From assembly GCA_907165065.1 (NCBI GenBank), contig OU015528.1, positions 29,162,515-29,226,514 of the forward strand: a DNA stretch of 64,000 nt, in the 5' to 3' direction. The notes under the pieces were generated by a model. The model searched no databases, had not been told where the DNA came from, and saw only the letters and a list, made by a program, of their open reading frames with translations. Position 1 is the first letter of the stretch. The number at the start of each line of letters is the position of its first letter. A program made the translations under genes and the position numbers. Source of the DNA: Caprimulgus europaeus (lineage: Eukaryota; Chordata; Aves; Caprimulgiformes; Caprimulgidae). This document shows, one piece after another, positions 49,886 to 62,700 of this stretch.

Positions 49886-50557
49886 CAAGCTGTGGTGGTT
49901 TCACCCACAGCTAAGACCATGCAGTTCTTGCACTCACTCCCCTGACCCACAGTTCCAACAAGGGCTTCCCATGGAGCCACAGACCTCTGCAGGCACATCT
50001 CCCGCCTCCGGCATGGGGGTGTCCACAGGCTGTAGACAGGTCTCCAGTCCAGCACACCTCCTCCCCCTCTGCTCTGGTGTTGAGCATCTCCGGGGTCTCC
50101 TTGTTCAGTCACAATTGCCCTCGGGTACAGCTTTCTGCTCCAACGTGCAGTCCTCTGTGGCCTACACATGGGTATCTGCTCTGCCTTTGAACTTCCATGG
50201 GCTGCAGGGGACCTCATTTACCTTCTACTGTTCCCATGCTGATCTGGGTGTCTGAAGTTCTCTATCTTCCTCCTTCCTAATGATGACAATGCTCATTTTG
50301 GTTAGATTGGTGGTATTTTTTGTTCAGGTTAATAATCTGTCCTGATGGTTGTCTCCTCCTTTTCCTTTTCAAACCAGTTCTTACCCTCATAAATATGGAT
50401 TCGAAGAGGTGTTTCCCTATTGCTGATTGGCTCAGCCTGGGCTGGAGGTACACACGCTTTGGAGCCAAGGGAGCTTCATGAAGCTTCCTACAGGGGTCAT
50501 CATTATAGCCCCTTCCCTCACTACCAAAAATGCCTTCCACCAAACTCAACCAGAAGC
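49886..50557. repeat. Imperfect 5-bp target-site duplication flanking LTR copy 2
   Basis: CAAGC (49886-49890) before the LTR and GAAGC (50553-50557) after it differ at one base. The end was set by aligning the tail with copy 1, which has a perfect duplication. One mutation since insertion would explain the mismatch. Confidence 0.5.
49891..50552 (-). mobile_element. Solo LTR of an avian endogenous retrovirus (ERVL-like), copy 2
   Basis: The element starts TGTGGTGGTTTCACCCACAG and ends near CAACCA. It is about 662 bp, in the same orientation as copy 1 and about 160 bp shorter. Shared landmarks are the start, a CTTCCCATGGAG block, an identical 29-base block (50187-50215 here), the ATTGGCTC-AGCCTGGGCTGG block and the CTACCAAAA tail. 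No retroviral coding sequence adjoins it. Because each copy has its own target duplication, the two are separate insertions and not the two ends of one 35-kb provirus. Reading frames inside (49875-50255, 49882-50217 and 50277-50567) are non-coding LTR sequence. Confidence 0.75.
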
Positions 50558-51389
50558 ACTTGCTCATTCTGCAAAATACAAACAGACAATAGCTTGGCTA
50601 GTGCTGAGTATGTTGCACTTGCATATATGATTTCAGCTAAGTGACGTGTAACACCAAAGCCAGCACTGACTTTAATTTTTTTGGTAAATCCTTACATTTG
50701 GGGTTGAATACTGGGCCTTTTTTGGATTGCTTCTTTCTTCTGCGACAAGTAAAGGAAAAGGTTATTGCTACATCATTATTTCAAATTTTTAAAATTAGGG
50801 TGCCATACTTTTCTAGTAGAAGAACATGGATTTTGGCTTTCCACTTGCCCCACTAAAGATGGAATCTGTTGAATTCAGAATAATCAAAAAGATACATTTC
50901 TTTGCCTAGGAGAGAGAAATAATGTGGGATGAACTGTAGAGAGACTGTTGCTATCATATAATCACCAAATTAACACTGCTACTAGGATTCATTCTCTCTC
51001 AATTAAAAATGTGATTGGCATTGAAATTGCTAAGTTTATACTGAAGACAAAGGGGAATATTTTATTTTTGCGATGTCTAAAACATTGGCTTTAATCTTTT
51101 ATGGTTTCTCAAATAATTAAAAATTCCCCGCATCTGAAATATAGACTTTAATGCGTTTTCTCTCTTTTTCAGCTAAAAAAAGACTTGTTATTGTTCACCC
51201 TGCAAAATATATGCATCTATAGATATTGAATAAGTGTGCTGGACCAAATAAGAAAGTTGCATTTAAAAATCTGTTGTGGGTTTTCATTTTTCTTTCTTTT
51301 GAAAGAGAGAGTGGGGAAGAATGCCATTGACCTCATGTTATTTGAAAAAAAAATAAACCCTTGATGCTTTTCCATTAATATGGACATAC

Positions 51390-51392
51390 AAA

Positions 51393-51427
<35 letters not shown>

Positions 51428-51430
51428 ATA
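51390..51430. repeat. (TAAA)n microsatellite
   Basis: About ten perfect AAAT/TAAA units. The minus-strand frame reading YLFIYLFIYLFI through it is repeat translation. Confidence 0.95.
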
Positions 51431-53882
51431 CTTTTAAAAAAAAAGTTTTGGATTCCCCACAACCATTCTCATTTTGGAAAGTTTTGTGCATAGCCTATTT
51501 TTTTTTTTTTTTTCTGTGTCCCTTGATGGTTCCAGAGAGCTTAATGGTATTGCAGCACTTTGAACACATAGATTCCACTGCTTACCTGGGGGTAGCCTGC
51601 TTGTTGTTTTGTAATCTTTGTGCACCACACTGGGGGCAGCACCAGAGTAAGAAATGCTTTAAAAATACAGATAGATTAAATAGGTTTTGACATTGGCTTG
51701 TGCAAAAGGTAATTTTAAAGGGCAAAAATAGTACAGTGTAAAAGACCTTGCCATTGAGAAGTATACATACTCTCTCACACTGAAGACTGAAAGAGTAAAG
51801 AAGAAGCCAATAGACAATGTATTCTATAACAGTGCCACTCATCACTGAATTCCCTTAATGGACAAAATAAAGATAATGAAACTGATCATATATAGGCACT
51901 GAAATGGAGAGCTTGTCATGGCTGGAGAAATTGGTCTTGATTGCTATTTGCGTTGGAGATGTGTATTTGGCTAGTTCTCATCATCCTTCAATTCACTACA
52001 ATAAAGTTTGATACAGATAGAAGTGTAAGCTTCATATGTAAGCTTGATATATGTTTCATATATACATGATAATAAATATAAGCTGATATACAAATTTCAG
52101 TGATCAAAACATCAAAGAGCTGCTGCATGACTGTGAAGGCCCTTAAAATTATTTTCCCAGTTGATTCAGAGTGCTAATGTTCTCTTTCTTTGCATGGGCA
52201 GAAATGCCCCAGCCTTGAGTGTGCTGGATGTCTTACTCCCATTGGAGTCTATTAAGTGAACAACATGAGGTTATTTGATAGGTCTGGACTGTTCTAAGTT
52301 TTCAGAGCTTATGTGGTCAATAGCATGTCACACTGTTGGTTGTGTTAGGTGACACTGGCACTTTCGTTTTAGGCACTTGCTCAAAGATCAGAACATTACC
52401 TACCATTCAAGTTTGTTTTCTATGTAAGAAAATTCTAGCCAACATCTTTTCCATTTCAACAGAATACTTTAGCTTGGAGACTATCCAGGAGGACATTGTC
52501 AGTCTATCTTAATTAAATTGTTCTGTTTTGAAGGTAATAATCTCATGTTTCTTGGCCACTGAAAATGCAAGTACTAGCAATTTAGTCTGTGCTGGAGAAA
52601 TTGATGCTTTGGAGGTGGATATGTAAATTTTAGGTTTTCTTGGAGTGACTGCCTTTGTGCTACTGACATGTTAGACACTTGTAAACAACAACCAGTTTAC
52701 AAAGCTCTTGAGCCTAAATGTTTTGTTTGACATAAAAATGGATGTATGTGCATTCTTAAGGTCTTTGTTGAACTGAGACATTAAAAGCTTGCCTAAAATT
52801 ACAAGAGGAGTTTGGTGCAGAATGAGTGAATGGATTCAGGTCACCTGAAACCTAGGTCATTGCCTTGACTGGAAGACTCGGCTACCATGTCAGGCATGGA
52901 GTTAAAAATAGTCAGATGTATACTTAATATAATTGGTACACTCATACGATTAATTCAGATAATGAAAAAAAATGATAATTAAGGTGAAAGAATAAATAAG
53001 AGTGGAATCTAATAGAAACAAGAAGTTGCAAAAAAGGCGGAATTAAATGTGTCAATCAACTTGACACATACCAATCAATTAATTTTTGAGTAGAAGTATG
53101 CTCCAGGCTGAAAAAGCTAATGTGTACCTTGAAAGACATAACATATCTCTCTGCTTCATATTTCCTGTCCTGGGGACATCAACCTATTTGTAAAATAAAC
53201 ATCATACTTAAGAAAGGCTGTCTATTTTTCACATTCAGATACTCAACATTGATATCCAGAAGAAACAAAAATCTCAAACCAGTTATTATATTTAAATTAT
53301 CTATATATTGCATTCTTCTGTAAAGTGTAATATCCTGGAATGCACATAATAATACTACTTTGGATAGTGGTTTGTTGATAAAATATATCTTTCCTTGTAA
53401 CTGATAAGGATAAAGACTCAATCTTGGATTGTATAGTAGCCATTTTATGTCTGTCTCATGGTGCAAATATACCGTAGAGCCATCTTTGCTTTACTTAAAG
53501 AACCACTTCATTTAAAGAGCTTTATTTGCAATTAACAATGATTTGGTAGTTACTTGGCAGCAAATGGTAGAGTAATATTATATTATTTCACATCAGAGCA
53601 GGTATGTATGATGTATTAGGGCAAATAAACAAACATTTTGCTCTGTTAACAGACAAAATAAATTGTTTTTTTTAAAGTAAGGTGTAGCTATACATATCTC
53701 CGTAATGAAGACTTGTAGATATATAGTGTATGTAAAATATGTAACTGCTAGTTAGTTTTTCTATATGTAATTGTGGAGGAGGCACAAGTACAACTTTTTT
53801 GTCTAGCTCATGTTAACATTGTTACTATTTCTAAGTAATTTTCACAATTTTGAATTTTTTTGGCATTATATATTCATTATTC

Positions 53883-53939
53883 ACAAACAGTATTGTCCTA
53901 TTTGACTTTCTTAGCTTTTTAGAGAAAGATACTGTTTGT
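53883..53939. other. 57-nt stem-loop with 11-bp and 6-bp perfect stems
   Basis: ACAAACAGTAT (53883-53893) pairs with ATACTGTTTGT (53929-53939). Directly inside it CTTTCT (53906-53911) pairs with AGAAAG (53923-53928), leaving a one-sided 12-nt bulge and an 11-nt loop. The two stems stack on the 3' side without a gap. It could be a folded RNA element or chance. The large bulge argues against a standard microRNA precursor. Confidence 0.45.
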
Positions 53940-56335
53940 ACAGTTTTTCTTTCAAACTGTGCTAACTTGTAAATAATTATGCTTTTATCATGTTTAGCAA
54001 AAAAAAATTGTATGAAATTATTTGTCTAATGAACCTTGGAGGTGTTCCTCATGCAGAAGCCAAAATAGAATGAATTTCAGTGAGTGATGTAAAAGCTTTG
54101 AAGAGGGTGAACACAGGTGATTCAAAGTTCAGGTTATGGTCAGAGTAGCCTTTTACAACACTTCCTTAGGAGCAACCCATAGCAATGAAATATGCAGATA
54201 GATATAATAAATTCTTCAAAAGGGTTTTTTCTTGATCTTTTAAGAAATCCGGATAAACAGTAGTGTTTATAAAAGTATAATTTATATCAGCTGATCCAGC
54301 CACTGATCTGAAATATACATGCTATGCATTAAGTAATAAGTAATCACTCAGTCTTATTCTTGAGTCTACCACAGCATTGCTTTAGTATTTGTTTTATATG
54401 TAATTTTATCCTACATGCTTCCAAGGAGTTGAGTGCTTTGTTTTATGTTTTTTATTCTGGATCATGGAAGAAATGCAACTTTATATGACAGGAGAGCTGG
54501 TTTGTTTGCTTTTTTTATTTATGTTTTCTTTTCTTTTAGTGCTTCTGGTTACAATTTTTGGTTAAATTATTTCACTAAGGACTATATTGTATCTCTATGT
54601 TTTGCTGCTCTGATGATACAAATTCAGTATGACTGAACAAGTAGTCTGAGTGCAGAGGTTCAACCTATTTATTTTCTATCTAAGAACAATTCAAGAACTG
54701 CAGTACCTGTTCTATTTTAAAGAAGTTTATCTTTTATTGTTGTGGAACTGACTTTTTGTGCCATTTTTCCAGCTCTGAATTAATTATCAAATCCAAATGA
54801 AATTTCCGGGAGCTTTTTGAGAAGTGTGAGAAGTGTCAAAAGTACATAAAAGTTTGCTATAATTAAAAATCAGACTTTTGCATTCTATTCTATTGCTTTT
54901 CTGCTGTTTTACTGAGTTGACAGATAGTAATGTACAGAATCCACAGTCTGTCTGTTCCAGGAACATGACTGGAGTGTACATTAGAAAATATTTTATTCAT
55001 TTGTGTACAGAATTTGTACATCATATTTGTGTTACTATGTTGTTTTCATTTAAATAAGTGTAAAAAAAAATCTATGAACTAGTATGAAAAAATATTACAA
55101 TAACCTTATTTAGGGATAGCGCTTTTTCCTTTGATGGAAAATTAAACACTACTGTGTGTTAATTTACCATTTAAGATATGCACAACTATTATAGGTAATA
55201 ATAATAGCTATTTATTTTGTAATGTATGTGTACTGCAAACATATAGAGAGTGCACCTAGCCTTACAAAGCAAGGGTCTGATGCAGAACAGATAGAAGCTA
55301 GAGCTAATTGAAAAACTCATAAATAGCCAGAGCTGGACAAGATCTCATGTGCTCTTCCTCAGAGTGCTATTTTGTTTTGCAAAGATGAGTCACAACTTTT
55401 TACTCAATTTGGATGAGGAAAACAACACTGCTTCATCCTTTTGCTCTCTGGTATTTGCTCAGGAAACCTGAACAGGTACATTCTGACACTGTCCTTTTTC
55501 ACTTCCCCATCATGCTTGAGACAGCTGAGGCTCAAATAATCAAGGTGTGTCAGTGCTTCATCTTTTAACACTCAGCTTTATTCTGCAGGGCAAATAATAT
55601 ATTTCTCCACAAAGGGCAAATAAAAAATTCTGTACATTCTAATTTAATTTCATAGGTAATATCACCATTATACGTCGTACCATTTTCTGAGATGCACAAA
55701 ACCACAATTTGGGTATGCTTTTCCATCATATGCTTCATTTATCATGTAAACAGTACAATAAATATATGTGGCATTTTACAGACATAGTTTTTGAATCAAT
55801 GAATTATGCTAGGAGAAGACAAAGAAGCAACTCGTGCTCTTTCCACACATGAAAGGCTTACAGGTTTATATGGAGTTAGATAGAGCAGAGTTCATTTTAC
55901 CCAACCTTTGTTGGCTGAAAAGATGAATCATACCCTACATAATTTGCAGGGGGAAAGAAAAAAAAAATAAAAAAAGAACAAAATTCAAGATTCTGTATTT
56001 AATATACAAAATGCAAAATATCATGAAAAGATAATAATAACACTAAGGTTGAAGAGAACACATATTTTCTGCTTGAATCAAATAGATTATCAATTAGTAT
56101 ATCCAGTAATATTTTGAGACACAAGTGAAATACTAAAAAGTGTGTTTGGAGAAGAATCTGTAAGGAAAAACAAAAATGCTTCCTTAAGTCCAGTCATCCC
56201 AGAAGGTGGTTGTTGTTTCACCTGCAGCTATTGACTGAGAAAAGATCTAGCCAAATGAGAATTAGAAATATGGATTTTTAGTTCAAATCCATCTAAGGCC
56301 CTTTGAAATCATTTGGGCTGTATCTGAAAGTAAAA

Positions 56336-56386
56336 GTCTATGTATACACAGTCTATGCATAGTCTATGCATACCAATGCATAGATA
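56336..56386. repeat. Short near-palindromic tandem repeat
   Basis: GTCTATGTATACACA is followed by GTCTATGCATA twice and then ACCAATGCATAGA. Each unit centres on TATGCATA or TATGTATA, which is self-complementary or nearly so. About three copies of an 11-bp unit. Confidence 0.6.
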
Positions 56387-58667
56387 CAATAATAGGTCAA
56401 GACTTCTGTAAAAATGCATTAAAAAAGATGTCTTTAAAGATTTTAGAAAAAGATATAAACTCCAGAGTTGGGTGTTTTGGACACAAAGAAAAGTATTATT
56501 GTCTTGAAGACTGAAAGAGTGATCTTCAATGGACTATAATACTCTTAGGCTGTGAATCCCAGCACTGTATTTCTTTCTCAAGGGAAAACTTAGAGATTTT
56601 ACACTGACACTTCCTTGTCTTGTTATGAAGACAAAATTAATAGATAGATTAATAATTAATAGCATGTAGAACGTGCTGTAGATGTATTTACACATTGTGA
56701 ACAATTTTACATGTAGAATGTTTGGCTAAACTCTTGGTTTTATGTGTAAATAAGTTGACCTTCAGCAGAAATCATATGGTAACAACCAAATGTGTGTATG
56801 TGTCTGGGAAAAACACAGCTCCATTTTTTGCCTCTGAACTGATTAAACTGCTATCCTGAAAGGGACAACAGGGTCATTGCTTAGACTGATGTGCTCATTG
56901 CCTTAGATTCAATATGGCTTACTCTTGATTTATTAAGCTTCCAGGTAAATATGGTTTATCCAGTCTCTTCTGTGAATATTTCTACTGTGCCCTTTTGCTA
57001 ATTGGTATCATGAAAATACCACAGAGATCCTTATATTTCTTGTCTCACTTGCTATATGTTTATGTAAACTGTCTATTGCAGCTGATACAGTGAAATTTTG
57101 AGGATTTGAATTATTTTGATCTAAATTCTCAATAATGATAATAATGAATTTTATGTTATCTCAGTTCACAGGAGAAAATCTGAAGGATAAAGCTTTTCTT
57201 GTAATGAAACAGAAATGTAAAGCTAATGCTTGTGAATCTGTTTACTTTGGTGTGGCTTTGGCAAAGAAGAGTTGTGTAGGGCAAAGCACTTTGGTACATG
57301 GAAAAAGCTGTACAGTTAGAGTCCAGCATATATCAACAGAAGTGCATCTTCTGGATTTATCAGGTTGCTTTTGAGCAGTGAAGCAATGATATCCCATATT
57401 CTCTGTCAAAAATGAGTAATTTACCAGCTAAAGCAGAACTATTGCAATAGCAAGCTCATATCACATAATTAGCAAACTTGCATTTCAGGACTTGAGTTTT
57501 CAGGTCTGCTTTTTGTGTCTGCAACCCAGACAGTGGCCTGTTTAGATCTTCCATTTGTACTAAGAAATGAGTTCTTCTTGTCTTAATGTTTGAAAGGAGC
57601 ACTTTTGTAACAGGCTAAGATAGTTGGCAAGTTCTGGTTAAAAGGATTATTTATGTTCCAGAAGACTTATGGTCCCCATTGTAAGCTGAGGAAATGGATG
57701 TTATATGAGATAAATGCATAGTGCTGTACTTAAATGGAAAAATCTATAATGGAAGATTTAAATATGGAAAATATTAAAAAATAAGGGAAAAAAAAAGATT
57801 TATAGATTCTTCAGGAATTCCTGATGTCAGCGTGTGAGGGGAGGGCTTTCAGGACTACATAGAACTTTTTTTGCATCCTTCAGTGGTTGGTCATCTCTTC
57901 ATCTCTTTGAGTGTATTGATAAGCACTTAACTTTTCAGTGCCACTGTGCCAGAGCAGAACGACAAACTTCACACAGATGTTTTGGATGTTCTATGAGGAT
58001 TTAGTAAATTGCAGAATAAAAATGTTGCAAATGATACATGTATAAACAATGTGATTTATATTAGGTTCGTGATTAATTCTAAAACTTGTTGCAGATTAGT
58101 CAAAGATTGTTTTAGCTGTAGCACTGTAGAACTACTCTCTGAGAGGTACAGCAGATTGGGTGTTGTGTACTGTGTTAGGAAAAAGTGTTCTCTGTAATAG
58201 ACAAGAAGGTTTTTTGATCTCTCCATGTCCAATTTCTCACAGTGGGTGGAGGAGTACACATCAGAATTTGATTAAACCATCTTGGTCTTTAAAGTTGTTC
58301 TGTATATGTATCAGCAGGTCATCTCATTAACACTTGGACAAAGTACATAGTAAGTTTGTAATTAAACATCCTTTTCCTTCCCATGGAAATCAAATACAAT
58401 CATAACTTCTTCCTTCCTTGTATTTGTTTATGCTAAAACATTGCCATTGCCTAAATTATATTAGTTTTGGTACATACTTCAAATGAAATTTTTATCATCA
58501 TGTTCCAGACTGGACAAATAATCATCATACATGTACTTATTTTGTGTAGCACAATGCCATGGTACTTTAGTAGAGCTAAGCTGTCTCGATGGGCTACTGA
58601 GCTAACATTGCTAGCTATTCTGCTCCTACTAGCCATGTTCAGCCATCAAGAGATAGCATGAGTATCT

Positions 58668-58729
58668 GTGTAGTACTACACTGTCCCATGTAAATATACA
58701 CAAATGGGGTACTACACCTCCCCATTTGT
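58668..58729. repeat. 14-bp palindrome next to a 10-bp-arm hairpin
   Basis: GTGTAGTACTACAC (58668-58681) is a perfect palindrome. Nineteen bases later ACAAATGGGG (58700-58709), a 10-nt loop and CCCCATTTGT (58720-58729) form a perfect hairpin. The loop repeats the TACTACAC word of the first palindrome, and both are followed by a TCCCAT-like word, giving an imperfect direct repeat as well. Possibly a decayed palindromic transposon end or a structured RNA element. Confidence 0.5.
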
Positions 58730-59271
58730 TTAGCTATCTGCTCAAAGTTACTGACTATCAAATAAGATGGACCTTCTTTTACAATCTTTTACCAGCATAA
58801 ATATCAGCATGAGAAAGGATGAAAGCTGAATGTGCTGGACATAGCTGTCTACTTTAATGCTAGGTGATTAGAGAGGTTGCCTTCCCCTGCACAGTCCTCA
58901 AAGCGCTATTAAAATCTGATTTTTGTACTTAAGAAGCGACAAGTGCATCTTCAAGGATGGCCCCTGAATGGCCCTAAGCATGAGCACTGTTTTAGCGTAT
59001 CTGAGTGATTGTCTGTCTGCCTGGAATCAGAGACATTTGGAGAGAGGAGTACACCTTGCTGTTATGTTTTGCTTTTTTTGAGAGCCATGGGTATCACTGG
59101 TCATGAGATAAATAAAATGGTAATTCATGTCCCCAGCTTGAGAAAACTCTCAGGTAGACAATGAAAAATGTCTTCCACTTCATAAAACCACACTGATTCA
59201 ATTCTAAAAACATTTTTAATAAATGTATTAAAAGTTTTCATCTCTGATAAATTCTGTTAATGTGGATGAAG

Positions 59272-59736
<465 letters not shown>

Positions 59737-62700
59737 GACCTAATATGTTTTGGCAATTTTGGAAGTGCCTCTGGATTAATTTATCTTTCGACTATTGTGC
59801 TTGGAATCAGTGGCTCACATTTTGACTGTCAGAAAGCTCACACATCAAGTCTTTACAGGCATAGCTGTATTAATTGGATTTTTCAGTTTGAATAATCTGT
59901 ATGTTTTTAATTTTATTTTTTTAAAAAATAGATGTCTTACTTTCTCTACTTTCATACAGCTTTTAAAATCTACATTAACCCAATAGCTTCTTACTTGTGA
60001 CCTAAATCCTGGGGATTTTTTCAGACTGCATATCTACAATTGCAGAAACTATTCTGGCTTTTCCAAGATAGAATGGCTCCCAAGTAATTTCTTTTAAAAG
60101 GAATTTTCCTCATTACAGTTTTTAGTGGTTCTGCTTATTTCCTTTTTGCCTTATTTATGTAATTTTCTATATGGTACTTAAGTTAGCTGTAACTTTGCTA
60201 ACAGATAATTCATAATTTATTAGATATCCCAGTTCACACTTCTAAAAGTCTCTGTTATCAGAAGATTTCCTAACTTTTTCCATTTTATTAATAATATAGA
60301 AAAAAATTTCTTAAACTAGTAACAATTTCCAAACTGGCAGAAATAAATGAAATGTGAACCCTGAATAAGTCTTTGCAGTCTGGAGTTATTTTCTAGCCTT
60401 GGCCTGTTAAGTGTTTCCAGTCATATGCTCTTAGGAACAGAATCCAGATCAGTTTACTTCCTATTACATAATCTAAGTAGTTGACACTGAGACTTCAGCA
60501 TTAGTAACTATTTCCACCCATGGGAGTCATATGCTGCATGAGCATAGAAGAAAAATATTTTCCCAGTATGTGTGAGATGATGCTTCCAGGCCAGAATTTA
60601 GGTGAATGGTAGGACATACATAGAGAATACACTGGGACATAATGTTGAAGTAGCCAGGGGCTGGATTCTAATCTGTAGAGTACAGAATAACTTTGATAAA
60701 GTTTACAGAAATTAATGTCAGCAGAGTTTGAATTGGAATCTATTGCATCTTCGTAACATCAAATATTAAACTGATAGATGGATGTGAATATTATCTTCAG
60801 CAATAAATGAATTAAATATTGCCACTTCCAAATTACATGTTTATGTAAAAATAGATGAAATTTGATTTTGAAAATCTTAACTAATAGCATAAGCTAAGAA
60901 TAGACTAGCTTTTCCCATCATTGATATTTTTTTCCTGCAGCTTAGTACTGAGAGAATGATATTAAAATGAATATCTGTTATTGTTGATAATGGAAAATCT
61001 GCTGCTTTGGAAAGATTATGCTATCTATTTTTCAAGCAATGTGCAACAGCTGTGAAGACAACTATTAACACTGACTTGAGACCTTAGTTCTTCCATTTAT
61101 AAAATATTACAAATAAGTGAAAATATAAGTCCCCATCTTCCAAACATCACAACTCGTAAAAACATGTATCAAACATACAGCTCCAGATTTACATGATTTC
61201 CATTTTTCTGAGTATTCTTTTTTATAACCTTCACTCAATGTGAATTTTAAAGAAGATGAGTGTGCTGATGTACTGAAAAGGGTTATATTACAAAAAATGG
61301 TTCAAAATTGGTCTATACACAGTTAAAATAATAAGCTTACACAACAGGTTGTAAAGCTGGTAACTACCATAGTTAAATATGAGGGAGTAGTACTAGAATC
61401 TAAAGGATGGCGAATGGCTAGAAATGAATCAGTAAGTGGATCAATATTCTTGCAGTGTGGAGAGGCAACACTTTAAGCTATAAAGGATGGGTTTAGCTGA
61501 GCTTATTTAAATTAGTTCTTTAATGGCACAACAAAGTTTTGGTTTGGGTTTTTTTGAAAGGTTGATTAGTTTGACGGTGTATTTTTTTCCATGTACACAG
61601 AATTTTTCATCAACCTCAATCAACTTAGTGTTAAATCTGATAAATTCTTCAGACTGGATCACTGGCATTTTCAATTTAGCCGTCAACATTTCATTTCAGT
61701 GCACTTCAATTTGGGTGGAGTGCCAACCTCTTTAGGCTAGATATTCTATTGACTGCTTTTTTGAAGTAATTAAAAGAGAATTGCAATCACTTTGGTTGGC
61801 ATTCATTTCACTTAACTTTAGTCATGTAGGCGTTTAGTCATTCAGAGTAAGCCAGTCATTTAGTTTCCCTTAAAGTAAATTTAAAAAGGTAATAACAGAA
61901 GACATGATGAATGGAAGCCCAACCCATGACTGTGATTGTGAATGCAGATTACGGTTTCCCAGGATAATGTGTCAGCACAACATAGGAGGTTAAAAAAAAC
62001 CCAAACAAATAAAACCCCAACAATCCCCCCCAACAAAACTCTAATGAATTATAAATGCTACATTAATATTAATATTTACAAATTGTTAGTCATCTCACTA
62101 CTGACTTAACATCGCTCAAAATCTGATTTCAATGGTGTAACAATTCCAGTATAACTTCAATTTAATTTTTTCAAATGGAAGTTCCAGTTATGTAAAAACC
62201 TGACTTTAGTGATTGACTTAGTAATAACTTTTGGCCTAAGCCTCTGTTTAAACCATGATGAAATAGGACCTTGGTGCAAATGGGATTTTAATGGGATTTT
62301 AATTGCACTCTCACAGTGTAATTTATATGCTTTTGCTTTTTATAGAGCAATATCTTATAGGGCTCACTTCTGTCTCAGTAATCCTATTTTGTGTCCTCAG
62401 ACAAGAAGAAGGAATTACTTGACAAGTGCCTTTATTCCAGTTTTCTTGGTAAAAGTGAATTAGAACTTACATTATTCCCACAGCCATCAAGAACTCACAT
62501 CTGTAATCATCCTTGTTTTAACTAATCAAACAGCTTTTACTTTTACATCCAATTATCTGCTCGGCTGATGCTGTTTCTAAGAATGAGCACATTACAAAGT
62601 CAAACCCTAAGAAGAAAGTAAGTTATTGGTATTGTTCATTTATTTTTATTTTACAACATGTCTTTCCCTCCCTTCTGCTTCCCTCCATGGAGCCTGCCTC

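Larger units (their letters stand above)
50558..59271. other. AT-rich non-coding stretch
   Basis: No recognisable gene. It contains a TAAA microsatellite at 51390-51430, a stem-loop at 53883-53939, a small near-palindromic tandem at about 56336-56386 and two palindromes at 58668-58729. Open frames are short and featureless. Confidence 0.6.

Noticed and set aside
14966-50552. A single large provirus bounded by the two LTR copies
   Set aside because: The copies are 34 kb apart, differ in length by about 160 bp, have different target duplications, and no retroviral genes lie between them.
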